Assembly: GCF_001806875.1 (NCBI RefSeq)
Contig: NZ_KV786260.1
Location: 1 to 64,000, forward strand
Source: Corynebacterium sp. HMSC29G08
GTDB lineage: Bacteria; Actinomycetota; Actinomycetes; Mycobacteriales; Mycobacteriaceae
Direction of reading: 5' to 3'
Length of the DNA stretch: 64,000 bases
Shown piece by piece: positions 17,058 through 27,021 of this stretch. Positions within the stretch are counted from its first letter, which is position 1, and each line of letters opens with the position of its first letter. A model generated the notes under the pieces. That model worked only from the letters and a program-made list of their open reading frames with translations, ran no database searches and was not told the DNA's origin. Position numbers and translations under genes: made by a program.

Positions 17058-17453
17058 CTAGCGCCGAACCGCCGAAAGTGAAACGACCGGAAGCCCCCGC
17101 GCCACCTCGCCCGCGCGAGAACCAGAGGAGGTGACGTGGGGGGACTGCAACGCGGCGTCGAAAAGCAAGAGCCCTGTTGCAAGCCGCAACCAAGTCTCCG
17201 GATCCATCTCCACAACATTCGGAGGCGTACCACGCGTATGCCGGGGTCCCTCAACGCACTGCACAGCCACAAACGGCGGAATACGCAGCTCAACCGCATG
17301 CCCCGGCAACTCCTGCGCCAGCGTGCGAGCCGTCGTACGACAGGCTGCCGCAAGCTGCGCACGCGTCGGCTTCTCCCCCTCCCCCTCAAGCCACGCTGCC
17401 ACCTCCGCAACAGCCTCCGCCATCTCCGCCGGATCAACCTTCTTGCTCGCCAT
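17058..17453 (-). CDS. SCP2-like (sterol carrier family) small protein beside purF
   Basis: 131 residues. The sequence shows a helical N-terminus (PAEMAEAVAEVAAWLEGEGEKPTRAQLAAACRTT) and a core with GHAVELRIPPFVAVQC and EMDPETWLRLATG, the latter being typical of SCP2-type domains. Homologous small proteins immediately upstream of purF are common in corynebacteria and mycobacteria, usually named sterol carrier family. The function is unknown. It is 18 bases from purF and probably in the same transcript. Confidence 0.7.
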   Translation of the reverse strand: MASKKVDPAEMAEAVAEVAAWLEGEGEKPTRAQLAAACRTTARTLAQELPGHAVELRIPPFVAVQCVEGPRHTRGTPPNVVEMDPETWLRLATGLLLFDAALQSPHVTSSGSRAGEVARGLPVVSLSAVRR

Positions 17454-17505
17454 AACTGCATAGTGCCATGACGCCTCAACATGCGGCGGTGGCTATTGTG
17501 TTGCT

Positions 17506-18525
17506 ATGTCTGGAAGCAAGTCCGAAACACCCGTAGCCACTGAAAAGTCCCCCTCCATCACGCTGCGCTTTATGGCCGCACCAACAGACGTGCTGCACGC
17601 CGGCGCCCAAGGCGTCAACGGCGGACGTGTCCTGGAATGGATTGATAAAGCCGCCTACGCGTGCGCCGCCCAGTGGTCATCCACCTACTGCGTGACCGCC
17701 TACGTTGGGCACATCCACTTCACCCGCCCGATTCCTTCCGGCCATATTGTGGAAGTCCGCTCACGCGTGGCCATGACCGGACGTTCTTCCATGCACATTG
17801 TCAATGAGGTACTATCGGCGGATCCTCGCCAGGGCATCTTCACGCGCGCCTGCGACTGCCTAGTCATTTTCGTAGCTAAAGACACCGAGACCGGCAAACC
17901 CACCCCGGTTCCTGCCTTTGTGCCATCCACCGATGAGGAACGCCGCGTGGAGCGGGCAGCGCTGAGCCGCATTGACCTGCGCAAGGCCATCGAAACAGAG
18001 ATGAGCGAGCAAACCTACACCAAAGACTCCACCGCGCCGCGGGTAGTGCACCGTTTCCTGGCTAAGCCAACGGACGTGAACTGGGGCGGCAACGTCCACG
18101 GCGGCACAGCTATGGAGTGGATAGATGAGGCGGGGATAGCTTGCACCATGGAATGGTCGGGCGAACGCACCGTTGCCGTGTATGCGGGCGGCATTCGTTT
18201 CTACCGCCCGATCCACATCGGGGATCTGATTGAGGTTGAGGCTCGCCTAACGCGTACAGATAACCGTTCGCTGCACACCTCAATCCACGTGCGTTCCGGC
18301 GACCCGCGGGGCGGGCGCGAGAATCTCGAGGAAGCCATCCATGCGTCCGTGACCTACCTGGCCACGGACATCGACGGCACCCCGCTGCCTGCCCGCCAGT
18401 TCACCCCGGTAACGGCGGAGGACAAGCAGCTATGGGAGCACACGCAGACCTTGAAGGATCTGCGCGGCCAGTACGAGCCGGTGCCTTTGGTGGAGATGCC
18501 AAAGGCCACCCAGCGCGTGGACTAG
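17506..18525 (+). CDS. Acyl-CoA thioesterase with two hotdog domains
   Basis: 339 residues containing two copies of the BFIT/YciA-type hotdog domain. Copy one has GVNGGRVLEWIDKAAYACAA and copy two WGGNVHGGTAMEWIDEAGIAC, each with the conserved N/H-GG-x2-EWID block that carries the active-site residues, followed by HFTRPIPSGHIVEV and RFYRPIHIGDLIEV. It hydrolyses acyl-CoA esters; the chain length is not predictable here. It is monocistronic, divergent from the SCP2-like gene and convergent with purL. Confidence 0.88.
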   Translation: MSGSKSETPVATEKSPSITLRFMAAPTDVLHAGAQGVNGGRVLEWIDKAAYACAAQWSSTYCVTAYVGHIHFTRPIPSGHIVEVRSRVAMTGRSSMHIVNEVLSADPRQGIFTRACDCLVIFVAKDTETGKPTPVPAFVPSTDEERRVERAALSRIDLRKAIETEMSEQTYTKDSTAPRVVHRFLAKPTDVNWGGNVHGGTAMEWIDEAGIACTMEWSGERTVAVYAGGIRFYRPIHIGDLIEVEARLTRTDNRSLHTSIHVRSGDPRGGRENLEEAIHASVTYLATDIDGTPLPARQFTPVTAEDKQLWEHTQTLKDLRGQYEPVPLVEMPKATQRVD

Positions 18526-18534
18526 CTTCCCGGT

Positions 18535-20808
18535 TTAGACCGCAGCGTTCGGCGCCACACTGTGGCCGAAGTGCTGCGGCAGGGTCGCGGCCCAAGCTTC
18601 AGCCAGCTCGTCCACTGCGACTTCCTGGTTACCGAAGGAGAGCTTGCCGCTTGCCGACGTCTCGCCAACCACCACAGCCGACACCCCCACAGCGCTGGCG
18701 CGCTCAAGTGCTGCATCAACGCGGTCGCGGGACACGGCAACGAGTACGCGGGACGCGGACTCGGAAAACAGTGCGGTAAACGCATCCTCGTGCACAGCCT
18801 CCAGGTTGAGGTCTGCGCCCAGGCCGGAGGCGAGCAACAGCTCGAAGACCGCCTGGGACAGGCCACCCTCGGACAGGTCGTGGGCTGCGGAAATACCTTC
18901 AACACCACCAAAGAACTGCGCCAGACGCTCTTCATTGGCCAGATCCACTTGCGGGGGCAGGCCGGCAAGGCCCTGGCCGGAGATGTCCTGCCAGACGGAG
19001 CCGCCGAACTCATCGCGAGTCTCGCCCAAAAGCACAAGCACATGCTCTTCAGCACCGGCAGGCAAGGCGTGCGGGATGGAGTTTTCCACGTTTTCGATCA
19101 CGCCGAGCACGCCAACCACCGGGGTCGGCAGAATCGGGGTGCCGCCCGTCTGGTTGTAGAAAGACACGTTGCCGCCGGAAACTGGGACGGAGAGTTCACG
19201 TGCGCCGTCGGCAAGACCATGCACTGCCTCAGCGAACTGCCACATCACATCCGGATTTTCCGGGGAGCCGAAGTTCAGGCAGTTGGTCACGGCAACCGGG
19301 GTCGCGCCGGTGACGGCAACGTTGCGGAATGCCTCTGCCAATGCCAAGCGTGCGCCCATGTTCGGGTCCAGGTAGGTGTACCGGCCGGAAGCATCCGCGG
19401 AGATGGCCACGCCGCGGCCGGACTCCTCGTTGATGCGCAGCACACCAGCGTTGGCGTGCTTGGCCTGCACGGTGTTGCCGCGCACGTAGCGGTCGTACTG
19501 TTGCGTGATGAAGTCACGCGAGCACAGCGCAGGCGATGCAACCATCTGCTTCCAGGTGCCCACCAGGTCATCGGACTTGGTTACCTCGGTCTTTGCCTGG
19601 ACGCCATCCAGCCACTCCGGGCGTGCGTACGGACGCTCATAGACTGGGCCCGCATCAATCGTTGACGGCGGTGCATCCATCACCAGCTCACCCTGGTGGT
19701 AGACAGCCAGGCGGTCAGTCTCATCCGTCACCTCACCGATGACGGCTGCGCCAACCTCCCACTTCGCACAGATCTCCATGAAGCGGTCCACATTCTCCGG
19801 GGCCACAACAGCACACATGCGCTCCTGCGACTCAGAGGCGAGGATCTCTGCGGCGGTCATGTTCTCTGCGCGCAGCGGGACTGCGTCCAGGTCCACGCGC
19901 ATACCGCCGTCACCGGCAGCAGCAAGCTCGGAGGTAGCGCACGACAGGCCGCCGCCGCCCAAGTCCTGGATGCCCACAACAACGCCGGCCTGGTAGAGCT
20001 CCAAGCAGCACTCGATGAGCACCTTCTCTGCAAACGGGTCGCCCACCTGGACGGCAGGCAGCTTGCGCTCCTCGCCCTGCTCAAACGTGGCGGAGCCAAG
20101 CACGGACACGCCGCCAATGCCGTCAAGGCCGGTGCGAGAGCCGAACAGGATCACCTTGTTGCCGGTGCCGGAGGCGAATGCCAGGTGGAGGTCTTCCACC
20201 TTCAGCGTGCCCACACACAGGGCGTTGACCAGCGGGTTGCCGGCGTATGCCGGGTCAAACACGGTCTCGCCACCAATGTTGGGCAAGCCCAGGCAGTTGC
20301 CGTAGCCGCCAATGCCGTGCACCACGCCCGGCAACACGCGCTTGGTGTCATCTGCATCAATCGCGCCGAAGCGCAGCTGATCCATCACGGCAATCGGGCG
20401 TGCACCCATGGCCATAATGTCGCGCACAATGCCACCGATGCCCGTTGCGGCACCCTGGTATGGCTCCACAAAGGAGGGGTGGTTGTGGCTTTCCACGCGG
20501 AAGGTCACCGCATCACCGCCACCGATGTCCACCACACCAGCGTTTTCACCAATGCCGGCGAGGATCTTGGAGGCCATTTCCTCCGTCATGGTCTCGCCGA
20601 AGTAGCGCAGGTGCACCTTGGAGGACTTGTACGAGCAGTGCTCAGACCACATCACGGAGTAAACGGTCAGCTCCGCATCCGTCGGTCTGCGGCCCAGGAT
20701 CTCCTTGATCTTCTGGTACTCATCGTCCTTCAACCCCAGCTCAGCGTATGGCTGCTCAATTTCCGGGGTTGCTTTTGCATTATCGACGGTATCGTTCACC
20801 ACAGTCAC
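18535..20808 (-). CDS. purL: Phosphoribosylformylglycinamidine synthase subunit PurL
   Basis: 757 residues, the small PurL that works with separate PurQ and PurS. It makes FGAM from FGAR, ATP and PurQ-supplied ammonia. Visible motifs are [35 protein letters not shown], the ATP-site [14 protein letters not shown] and [16 protein letters not shown] start at 20808, six bases after the purQ stop. It is the third gene of purS-purQ-purL. Confidence 0.97.
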   Translation of the reverse strand: MTVVNDTVDNAKATPEIEQPYAELGLKDDEYQKIKEILGRRPTDAELTVYSVMWSEHCSYKSSKVHLRYFGETMTEEMASKILAGIGENAGVVDIGGGDAVTFRVESHNHPSFVEPYQGAATGIGGIVRDIMAMGARPIAVMDQLRFGAIDADDTKRVLPGVVHGIGGYGNCLGLPNIGGETVFDPAYAGNPLVNALCVGTLKVEDLHLAFASGTGNKVILFGSRTGLDGIGGVSVLGSATFEQGEERKLPAVQVGDPFAEKVLIECCLELYQAGVVVGIQDLGGGGLSCATSELAAAGDGGMRVDLDAVPLRAENMTAAEILASESQERMCAVVAPENVDRFMEICAKWEVGAAVIGEVTDETDRLAVYHQGELVMDAPPSTIDAGPVYERPYARPEWLDGVQAKTEVTKSDDLVGTWKQMVASPALCSRDFITQQYDRYVRGNTVQAKHANAGVLRINEESGRGVAISADASGRYTYLDPNMGARLALAEAFRNVAVTGATPVAVTNCLNFGSPENPDVMWQFAEAVHGLADGARELSVPVSGGNVSFYNQTGGTPILPTPVVGVLGVIENVENSIPHALPAGAEEHVLVLLGETRDEFGGSVWQDISGQGLAGLPPQVDLANEERLAQFFGGVEGISAAHDLSEGGLSQAVFELLLASGLGADLNLEAVHEDAFTALFSESASRVLVAVSRDRVDAALERASAVGVSAVVVGETSASGKLSFGNQEVAVDELAEAWAATLPQHFGHSVAPNAAV

Positions 20809-20814
20809 AGCGTC

Positions 20815-21495
20815 TTACGCTCCAATCTTCGAAATCGCGTCGATGGCGGAATGGAACAGTCCCAGCCCGTCAGTGGAAGGGCCGGTGAGGGCTTCGATAG
20901 CGTGCTCCGGGTGCGGCATGAGTCCGACGACGCGGCCGGTCTCATTGGTCACGCCCGCGATCGCGTTGATCGAGCCGTTGAAGTTATCGGTGTAGCGGAA
21001 AACCACGCGGCCCTCCTTCTCCAGCGCCTCGATGGTTTCCGGCTGCGCCTGGAAGCGGCCCTCACCATGCTTGGCGGGAACGAGGATCTTGTCCCCCTGC
21101 TCGAACTTACTGGTCCAAGCTGTATCGGCGTTTGCCACCTCAAGGTAGGTGTCAACGCAGTGGAAGTTCAGGCCCTGGTTGCGGGTCAGTGCGCCCGGCA
21201 GCAGGCCAGCCTCGGTGAGAATCTGGAAACCGTTGCAAATACCCAGCACCGGCATGCCACGCTTCGCAGCGTCGATCACAGCCTGCATCATCGGCGCCTG
21301 CGCAGCAATCGCGCCGGTGCGCAGGTAGTCACCGTAGGAGAATCCGCCGGGGACGACGACTGCATCAATACCGTCGAGCGAATCATCCGCATGCCACAGC
21401 TGCTTCGGGGTTGCGCCGGCAAGACGGACTGCACGCAGGGCATCTACGTCATCCAGTGTGCCGGGAAAAGTAATGACTCCGATAGTTGCGCTCAT
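20815..21495 (-). CDS. purQ: Phosphoribosylformylglycinamidine synthase glutaminase PurQ
   Basis: 226 residues of class I glutamine amidotransferase. The nucleophile elbow is VLGICNGFQ, and the His/Glu of the triad are in MPHPEHAIE. The first block, [15 protein letters not shown], is characteristic of PurQ. Its ATG overlaps the purS stop (ATGA), implying translational coupling. Confidence 0.97.
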   Translation of the reverse strand: MSATIGVITFPGTLDDVDALRAVRLAGATPKQLWHADDSLDGIDAVVVPGGFSYGDYLRTGAIAAQAPMMQAVIDAAKRGMPVLGICNGFQILTEAGLLPGALTRNQGLNFHCVDTYLEVANADTAWTSKFEQGDKILVPAKHGEGRFQAQPETIEALEKEGRVVFRYTDNFNGSINAIAGVTNETGRVVGLMPHPEHAIEALTGPSTDGLGLFHSAIDAISKIGA

Positions 21496-21722
21496 CGCAC
21501 AACCTCGAAGTCCTCGATCACAGTGTTGGTCAGCAGGGTTTCAGCCATGTGGCGAAGCTGTTCATCAGTTACGGAATCATCTACCTCGATTTCGAACCGC
21601 TTGCCCTGGCGGACGTCAGTGACGCCCTCCACCCCGATGCGGCCCAGTGCGCGCAGCACTGCTTGGCCCTGCGGGTCCAAAATTTCAGTCTTGGGCATGA
21701 CATTGACGACGACTCGTGCCAT
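21492..21722 (-). CDS. purS: Phosphoribosylformylglycinamidine synthase subunit PurS
   Basis: 76 residues: [22 protein letters not shown] is the family start, with the core [18 protein letters not shown]. PurS dimers bridge PurL and PurQ and help form the ammonia channel. It is the first gene of the operon; the promoter should lie at 21723-21780. Confidence 0.96.
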   Translation of the reverse strand: MARVVVNVMPKTEILDPQGQAVLRALGRIGVEGVTDVRQGKRFEIEVDDSVTDEQLRHMAETLLTNTVIEDFEVVR

Positions 21723-21814
21723 GAGAATCCTTCGTGTTGAGGGAGGTTGGACGCCTTAAACGCCTTTCTTACAAGGACGCGCACCAGTATATCCGACACC
21801 AACACACACCCCTC

Positions 21815-21830
21815 GAACATACGTTGAACA
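21815..21830. promoter_or_regulatory. Candidate PhoR box upstream of the nuclease remnant
   Basis: GAACA at 21815-21819 and 21826-21830 repeat with an 11-base period; on the minus strand this reads TGTTCAACGTATGTTCG. The same spacing and core occur before pstS. The site is 29 bases from the start of the pseudogene. Confidence 0.4.
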
Positions 21831-21858
21831 GCACAAAGACGTCTTCGCACAACTGAAC

Positions 21859-23783
21859 ATGGCAGCAGGTATCGTAACCGTCGTCACGCTAACTGCTCTT
21901 GCAGCTCCGGACGGCTCCAACGTTGTTATGAACGAGGTCTACGGCGGCGGCAACTCCGGCGCGACCTACACCCACGACGAAAAACTCCGTGTCTGTCCAG
22001 CGCCCGCAGGTCGGAGAACCCACAGGCGCCGCCTCCCCGCTGGAGGGTCGAACGGTGACTGCGGAGGGCGTCGATACGCGTGACCGGCAAAGTCAGTGAG
22101 TATTTCAAGCAGACCCAACGCACGGCCTCTGCAATCGAAGAGCTCAGCGAGGCCCTTGAGGCACTGGGTGCGCCTGCAGCCACCTTGCAGCAGCAGGATT
22201 TGGAGCTTGTCACGCTTGACGACGTCCGCACCCACGACTACTTCCAGACCGATGATGTTGCGGATTCCTCCTTTGACAAATGGCGCTTCCACCCGCTGCA
22301 GCCGATCACCGGCAAAACCGCGGCGAAGGAGCTGCCGATTGCGTGGGAGGATTCGCGCCAGACGCCGTACAACGTGCCGGACCACGTTAAAGGCGACTAC
22401 TCCATCGGCTTTTTCAACGTGTTGAACTACTTCAGCAGCCTGGGCGAAAACGAGACGGGCTGCACGACGCACAACGATATTCACGGCGACCCAGTCGCGA
22501 CGAACCGCTGCAACGTCCGAGGCGCGTTTCCCCAGCAAGCGTTCCGGGACCAGCAGGCGAAGATCGTTTCTGCGATTAACAAACTGGACACTGACGTACT
22601 CGGGCTGTCTGAGATTGAAAACACCTACAGCGCGACCGGCGATGTGTCGAAGCGCGATGAGGCGCTGCAGAAACTCGGCTCTGACGAGGACGTCATTCGC
22701 GTCGCATTCATCTACCAGCCAGCGAAGGTGGAGCCGGACCCTCGGCAACGATGAAGATGACAACTTCGTGGCTGTAGTAAACCACTTCAAGTCCAAGGGT
22801 TCCGTTGCCAAGGGCGACAAAGACACCGGTGACGGTCACGGCAACAACGCGCGCCTGCGTGTCCAGCAGTCCAAGTGGGCTGAGCTACCGACGTTCTTGG
22901 TTGGAGACTTCAACACATACTCCAAGCAGGACGCCATCGGCGTCGTTGAGCAAGGTGGCTTCAGCATCGTGGAGTCCGAGCGTGACTTTGACCAGGCGTC
23001 GTACCAGTTCAGCGGCCAGTTGGGGTCGGTTGACCACATCCTTGCCAACGAGGCGGCGCAGAAGCTGATCCAGGATTCTGCGGTCTGGAACATCAACGGC
23101 GATGAGTCGGACGTGTTTGAGTACTCCCGTCGCCTTTACAACGTCCATAATTTCTTCGGCGACGGCAACACGTTCCGCTCCTCCGACCACGACCCGGTGA
23201 AGGTTGGCTTTGGCAAGGCAGTCGAGGCAGTCACGGTTGCACAGGGCAAGTTGCTTACCGACGCCCCATCCGCCCTCACCAACACCACCCAACTGCCCGA
23301 GGGAACGACCTTCGAGTGGACCGCGACGGTGGACACCAACAACGCTGGCGATAATCAGCCTGGTGTGATCACCGTGACCTACCCGGATGGCAGCACCGAC
23401 ACCGTTGAGGTTGTGGTGAACGTCAAGCCGAAGGCCCGCTACATTGTCAAGGCCGAGATTCAGAACGGCAAGGACGGCAAGGACGGCATCACTCCGACGA
23501 ATCCGAGCAAAGATACCAATCAGCGCTGCTTGCTCTGATCCCGCTGGGACTGGCTGCCACCATGGATATCCCGGCGCTGACACCGGTGAAGGATCAGACC
23601 AGCAGCACTATCGACCCGCTTCCGATCAGCAAGCAGGCTCTCCAGCTCGCTGGCGGCCTCGCGGTAACGGCGGCTGCAGTTGTGGCAATCGCAGATATTC
23701 CCGGTTTGGCAGCATGCTGGCGCAACGCAAAATGGTGTACCCGCACCCCAGCTCAAGCACCCGCAATGCCACCCCTCAATTGA
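21859..23783 (+). pseudogene. nucH: Secreted ExeM/NucH-type nuclease with Rib/alpha-like surface tail, multiply damaged
   Basis: Several frames preserve pieces of one secreted nuclease in order. There is a signal-peptide start with VVMNEVYGGGNSGATYTHD (lamin-tail domain), then in another frame an OB-fold segment (VGEPTGAASPLEGRTVTAEG), then from 22080 SIGFFNVLNYFSS and GLSEIENTY of the endonuclease/exonuclease/phosphatase domain. From about 22735 another frame resumes at DNFVAVVNHFKSKGS, FLVGDFNTYSKQDAI and SSDHDPVKVGF. A Rib/alpha-like domain (VTYPDGSTDTVEVVVNV) follows, and after a last shift the C-terminal LIPLGLAATMDIPAL of corynebacterial surface proteins. Internal deletions shorten it to roughly 1.9 kb. 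The intact enzyme would degrade extracellular DNA for phosphate. Confidence 0.85.
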
Positions 23784-23795
23784 AACCCGTTTTCA
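23781..23795 (+). promoter_or_regulatory. Candidate Zur operator upstream of znuA
   Basis: TGAAACCCGTTTTCA is a near-perfect 15-base dyad (TGAAA-N5-TTTCA) ending 20 bases before the znuA ATG. Zur in corynebacteria recognises TGAAAA-type inverted repeats before zinc-uptake genes. The match is partial, so binding is inferred. Confidence 0.5.
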
Positions 23796-23815
23796 GTAGT
23801 GGTTTAATCGCTCGC

Positions 23816-24778
23816 ATGTACAAAACGAAAAAGTTCCCCAGTTTTGCGGTTGTGGCGGCGGTGGCGTTGGTTGGGGCGTCGGTAAGCAGCTGCTCCTCTG
23901 AAAGCCAAAGTGATAACGCAGCAGACATCATTGCCACCACCAACGTGTGGGCCGATGTGGCTGCCGCGGTGACGGGCAACGAGGTTGAGGCCATTATTAA
24001 CGACGCTTCCATCGACCCCCACCACTTCGAACCCGCAGCAAAAGACCTTGCACGCGTCAAGGCTGCGAACCTTGTGGTTGCCAACGGCGGCCACTACGAC
24101 CAGGAAATTTACAAGGTTGCCGAACAAGATCGTGTGATCTTCGCAGTGCCGCCGCACGCACACGAGGGACACGAGCACGAGCATGAGCACGACGGCCACG
24201 ACCACGAGGGCCACGACCACGAGCACGGCTGGATCGACTCCATCCCGGAGTCCATGGATGAACTCGAGCACGTCTGGTTTGCCACCAGCAAGGTCAAGGA
24301 CGTGGCAACGCAGGTAGCGGACCGCACGGGCAGCTCCGCGGACGACGTCGTCGCCCGCATGGACGCGCTCCAGCAGCGTCTAGACTCCTTCAAGCACGTC
24401 CACCTGGCTATGACCGAGCCGATTGCCGCGCCGCTGATCTGGGGCACTGAGCTGCACGACATCACCCCGGAGTCCTACCTTTTGGCAACGCTTAATGAGG
24501 TAGAGCCGTCCGCTTCCGCCGTCGCGGAGACCCTCGCGCTGATTGAGAGTGGCTTCCTCGACTTCCTTGTGGTCAACCCGCAGAGCACCAACAGCGCTAC
24601 GGATCGCCTGGCGCAGGCTGCGAAGGACAACAACCTGCCGATTGTTGAGATACGCGAGACCCCGCCGGAGGGCATGAACTTCCTGGACTACTTTGACCAG
24701 GTAGTTGATGAGATTGAGGCGATCGTGAATGCGGCTGAGCCTCGCCCGGACACGGAGCTTCCGCGTTTCAACAATTAA
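23816..24778 (+). CDS. znuA: Zinc ABC transporter substrate-binding lipoprotein
   Basis: 320 residues from ATG 23816. A signal peptide ends near VSSC, so it is a lipoprotein. The cluster A-I metal-binding fold shows TTNVWADVAAAV, a ligand histidine in DPHHFEP, and a His/Glu/Asp-rich loop (about residues 117-141: AHEGHEHEHEHDG and following HDH repeats) typical of zinc rather than manganese binders. Later blocks are HVHLAMTEP and FLVVNPQ. A longer frame upstream (from 23444) only reads through the nuclease remnant. It is the first gene of znuA-znuC-znuB. Confidence 0.93.
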   Translation: MYKTKKFPSFAVVAAVALVGASVSSCSSESQSDNAADIIATTNVWADVAAAVTGNEVEAIINDASIDPHHFEPAAKDLARVKAANLVVANGGHYDQEIYKVAEQDRVIFAVPPHAHEGHEHEHEHDGHDHEGHDHEHGWIDSIPESMDELEHVWFATSKVKDVATQVADRTGSSADDVVARMDALQQRLDSFKHVHLAMTEPIAAPLIWGTELHDITPESYLLATLNEVEPSASAVAETLALIESGFLDFLVVNPQSTNSATDRLAQAAKDNNLPIVEIRETPPEGMNFLDYFDQVVDEIEAIVNAAEPRPDTELPRFNN

Positions 24779-24789
24779 GCTGCTTTTCC

Positions 24790-25467
24790 GTGATCCTTCG
24801 ATTCACTGACGCTGCCGTCGCCCCATTGTGGCACGGCCTGGATTTTGAGCTTGACCGTGGTGAGTTCCTCGCGGTGCTCGGGCCTAATGGCGTGGGCAAA
24901 TCCACGCTGCTGGGCACGATTTTGGGCACGCGCAAGCTCACACATGGCTCGGTAGAGACCAATGGCCGAGTGGGGTTGATTCCGCAGCAGCGGATGTTTC
25001 CGCGTGATTTACCCATGCGTGGACGCGATTTGGTCTCGCTTGCGGTCAATCACCGGGCTCGTGCTGATCGTGCGCGGGTTGATGCGTTGCTTGACCGCGT
25101 CGGTGCCACACCGTTTGCGGATCAGCGCGTGGGCACGCTTTCGGGCGGCCAGCAGCAGCTGATTCGTCAGGCCCAGGCGTTTGCGCAAGATCCGGAGCTT
25201 TTGCTTGCCGACGAACCCCTGCTCTCCCTCGACCCCTCCAAACAACGGGAAGCCGTAGACAGGTTTATCGAATCCGGCGCCGCTGTGGTGTGCGTAACCC
25301 ACTCGATTAACCCGGTGTTGGGTGTGGTCGATCGCGTCCTGTACCTCGGACCTGAGGGCCATGTGATTGGTGAGGTGGACGAGGTCATGCGCTCCTCAGT
25401 GCTTAGCGAGCTCTACGGCACCCACGTCGACGTTGCCGAGGTCGGCGGGAAGCTGGTGGTCCTGTGA
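24790..25467 (+). CDS. znuC: Zinc ABC transporter ATP-binding protein
   Basis: 225 residues with Walker A GPNGVGKST, Q-loop IPQQRMFP, signature LSGGQQQ, Walker B LLLADEP and H-loop THSI. GTG start at 24790, 11 bases after znuA. The last four bases overlap the permease start, so all three genes are coupled. Confidence 0.93.
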   Translation: MILRFTDAAVAPLWHGLDFELDRGEFLAVLGPNGVGKSTLLGTILGTRKLTHGSVETNGRVGLIPQQRMFPRDLPMRGRDLVSLAVNHRARADRARVDALLDRVGATPFADQRVGTLSGGQQQLIRQAQAFAQDPELLLADEPLLSLDPSKQREAVDRFIESGAAVVCVTHSINPVLGVVDRVLYLGPEGHVIGEVDEVMRSSVLSELYGTHVDVAEVGGKLVVL

Positions 25468-26285
25468 CCACGTTAGAGCTGCTGCAACTCGACTTTGTCC
25501 AAGCAACCCTGATTGCGTGTGCCCTGCTGGGGGTGCTCTCTGGTGTGATGGCGCCGCTGATTGTGCTGCGCCAGATGTCCTTTTCAGTACACGCCACCAG
25601 TGAGCTGGCTCTGATGGGTGCGTCTGCCGCGCTGCTGGTGGGCATCAACGTGGGGGCGGGTGCGATTGTGGGGGCGATCGTCGCGGCACTGGTGCTGGCC
25701 GCCCTGGGGCTGAAAGGGCAGCAAGACTCGGCTGTGGGTGTGGTCATGAGTTTCGGCATGGGCTTATCCGTGTTGTTTATCCACCTCTACCCCGGCAACG
25801 CCAACCGCGCGCTTGCGCTACTTACTGGCCAGATTGTTGGTGTGACCGGCCAAGACTTGTGGCTGCTGGCAGGGACCACGGCGCTGATCGTCGTCGCTGT
25901 GGCGGCGCTGTGGCGGCCGTTGTTGTTTGCATCTGCTGACCCAGAAATGGCTGCCGCCTCCGGCGTGCACGTGCGCACGATGGCGCTTATGTTCGCAGTG
26001 CTGGTGGGTATCGCCTCAGCGCAGTCGGTGCAGATTGTAGGCGCTCTGCTGGTTATGTCGCTGCTGATCACGCCAGGCGCAGCCGCCGCCCAAGTCACTG
26101 CCAACCCAGTGCGTGCGGTGTGGCTGTCCATCCTGTTTGCCGAGGCTGCCGCGGTTGGAGGCATGGTGCTTTCCCTTGCCCCGGGTGTGCCGGTGAGTGT
26201 GTTCGTGGCGTTTATCTCGTTTGGCATCTACTTGGTGTGCCGGGTTATTGCGCGGGTGAAGGACTCACGAATCAAAGCACAGTAA
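25464..26285 (+). CDS. znuB: Zinc ABC transporter permease
   Basis: 273 residues of the ABC-3 permease family with about eight membrane segments: VLSGVMAPLIVLRQMSFSVHATSELALMGASAALLVG and GALLVMSLLITPGAAAAQVT are diagnostic. GTG start overlapping znuC. Its stop codon lies inside the first unit of a 10-base tandem repeat; repeat number therefore does not alter the protein. Confidence 0.92.
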   Translation: MTTLELLQLDFVQATLIACALLGVLSGVMAPLIVLRQMSFSVHATSELALMGASAALLVGINVGAGAIVGAIVAALVLAALGLKGQQDSAVGVVMSFGMGLSVLFIHLYPGNANRALALLTGQIVGVTGQDLWLLAGTTALIVVAVAALWRPLLFASADPEMAAASGVHVRTMALMFAVLVGIASAQSVQIVGALLVMSLLITPGAAAAQVTANPVRAVWLSILFAEAAAVGGMVLSLAPGVPVSVFVAFISFGIYLVCRVIARVKDSRIKAQ

Positions 26286-26320
26286 CGCACAGTAACGCAC
26301 AGTAACGCACAGTAACGCAC
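26278..26320. repeat. 10-bp tandem repeat, four units, across the znuB stop
   Basis: CACAGTAACG is repeated four times without a mismatch, followed by CAC. The first copy holds the znuB TAA. It lies between convergent znuB and the DUF2334 gene. Identical copies indicate recent expansion. Confidence 0.95.
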
Positions 26321-26341
26321 GGCAGTCCGCGCTAGCCCGCG

Positions 26342-27016
26342 CTACAGGTACGCGCGGTAATCCGCAGGCACGCTGCCGGCGCTCACGGCCGCACGAGCGG
26401 CGGCCACAAAATCGCGGCAAACCTTCTTCTCCCCCAACTCACGACCCGAAACTGACAACCTGATCGTGTTGCCGCGCTCCGCGCCACGCACCGCGGCTTT
26501 CATGATGTTGCGGCGCCACCACTTCGCCGCGCCAAAACCCTCGCCCACGGACAGGTTGCGGCACTGCGTGAACTCGCCGGTGCGCAGCTGGTGGATACCG
26601 GCAGTAGATGCAGCCAGGTCAAAGCCAAAGTCCGGCAGCACTGCGAGTGTGCCCTCGGACATCTGCCAGCGCGGGGGCGCAAACATGTCAAAGGCAAAGC
26701 CCAGGGATTCCATCTGCCGTGTTGCTCCTTTGAGACGCAGCCGCGCCTCATGGCCAGGCAACGTGGCAAACTCCGCGCGCCTGCCTTGCACCGCCTGATC
26801 GAACCCATTGAGCAGTACCGCACGGGTGTCCACCTGGCGTTGAAGCCAGGCGCGGGTGGTGGTGTCTTTGGCGAGGTGCCATTTGGCGTCGATATGCGGG
26901 GCGATCAGCAGGGAGACGGGGATGTCCGCACGGTCGAGAGCATCGACGAGGGTGCGGACGCCGTCGAGTGTTTCGTCGAAAATCGAAGAGACGGAAACAA
27001 GCAGACGGCCAGACAT
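26342..27016 (-). CDS. DUF2334-type putative polysaccharide deacetylase
   Basis: 224 residues from ATG 27016 (GTG 27022 would overlap the ptrB stop). The order LLVSVSSIFDETLDGVRTLVDALDRADIPVSLLIAPHID, GFDQAVQ-RRAEFATLPGHEA and FAPPRWQMSEGTLAVLPDFGFDL matches DUF2334 carbohydrate-esterase-like proteins, with the conserved His in IAPHID and H in PGHEA. Substrate is unknown; an actinobacterial envelope glycan is plausible. There is no signal peptide. It is the last gene of purC-ptrB-DUF2334. Confidence 0.75.
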   Translation of the reverse strand: MSGRLLVSVSSIFDETLDGVRTLVDALDRADIPVSLLIAPHIDAKWHLAKDTTTRAWLQRQVDTRAVLLNGFDQAVQGRRAEFATLPGHEARLRLKGATRQMESLGFAFDMFAPPRWQMSEGTLAVLPDFGFDLAASTAGIHQLRTGEFTQCRNLSVGEGFGAAKWWRRNIMKAAVRGAERGNTIRLSVSGRELGEKKVCRDFVAAARAAVSAGSVPADYRAYL

Positions 27017-27021
27017 AGGCA

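Noticed and set aside
19696-21759. A 687-codon plus-strand open frame
   Set aside because: It is antisense to purL, purQ and purS, which have full family motifs, and its translation is rich in His/Arg/Cys with no domain. It is a by-product of high-GC codon bias.
24166-24232. Histidine/aspartate codon repeats in znuA as a possible regulatory repeat
   Set aside because: They encode the His-rich metal-binding loop expected in ZnuA proteins.
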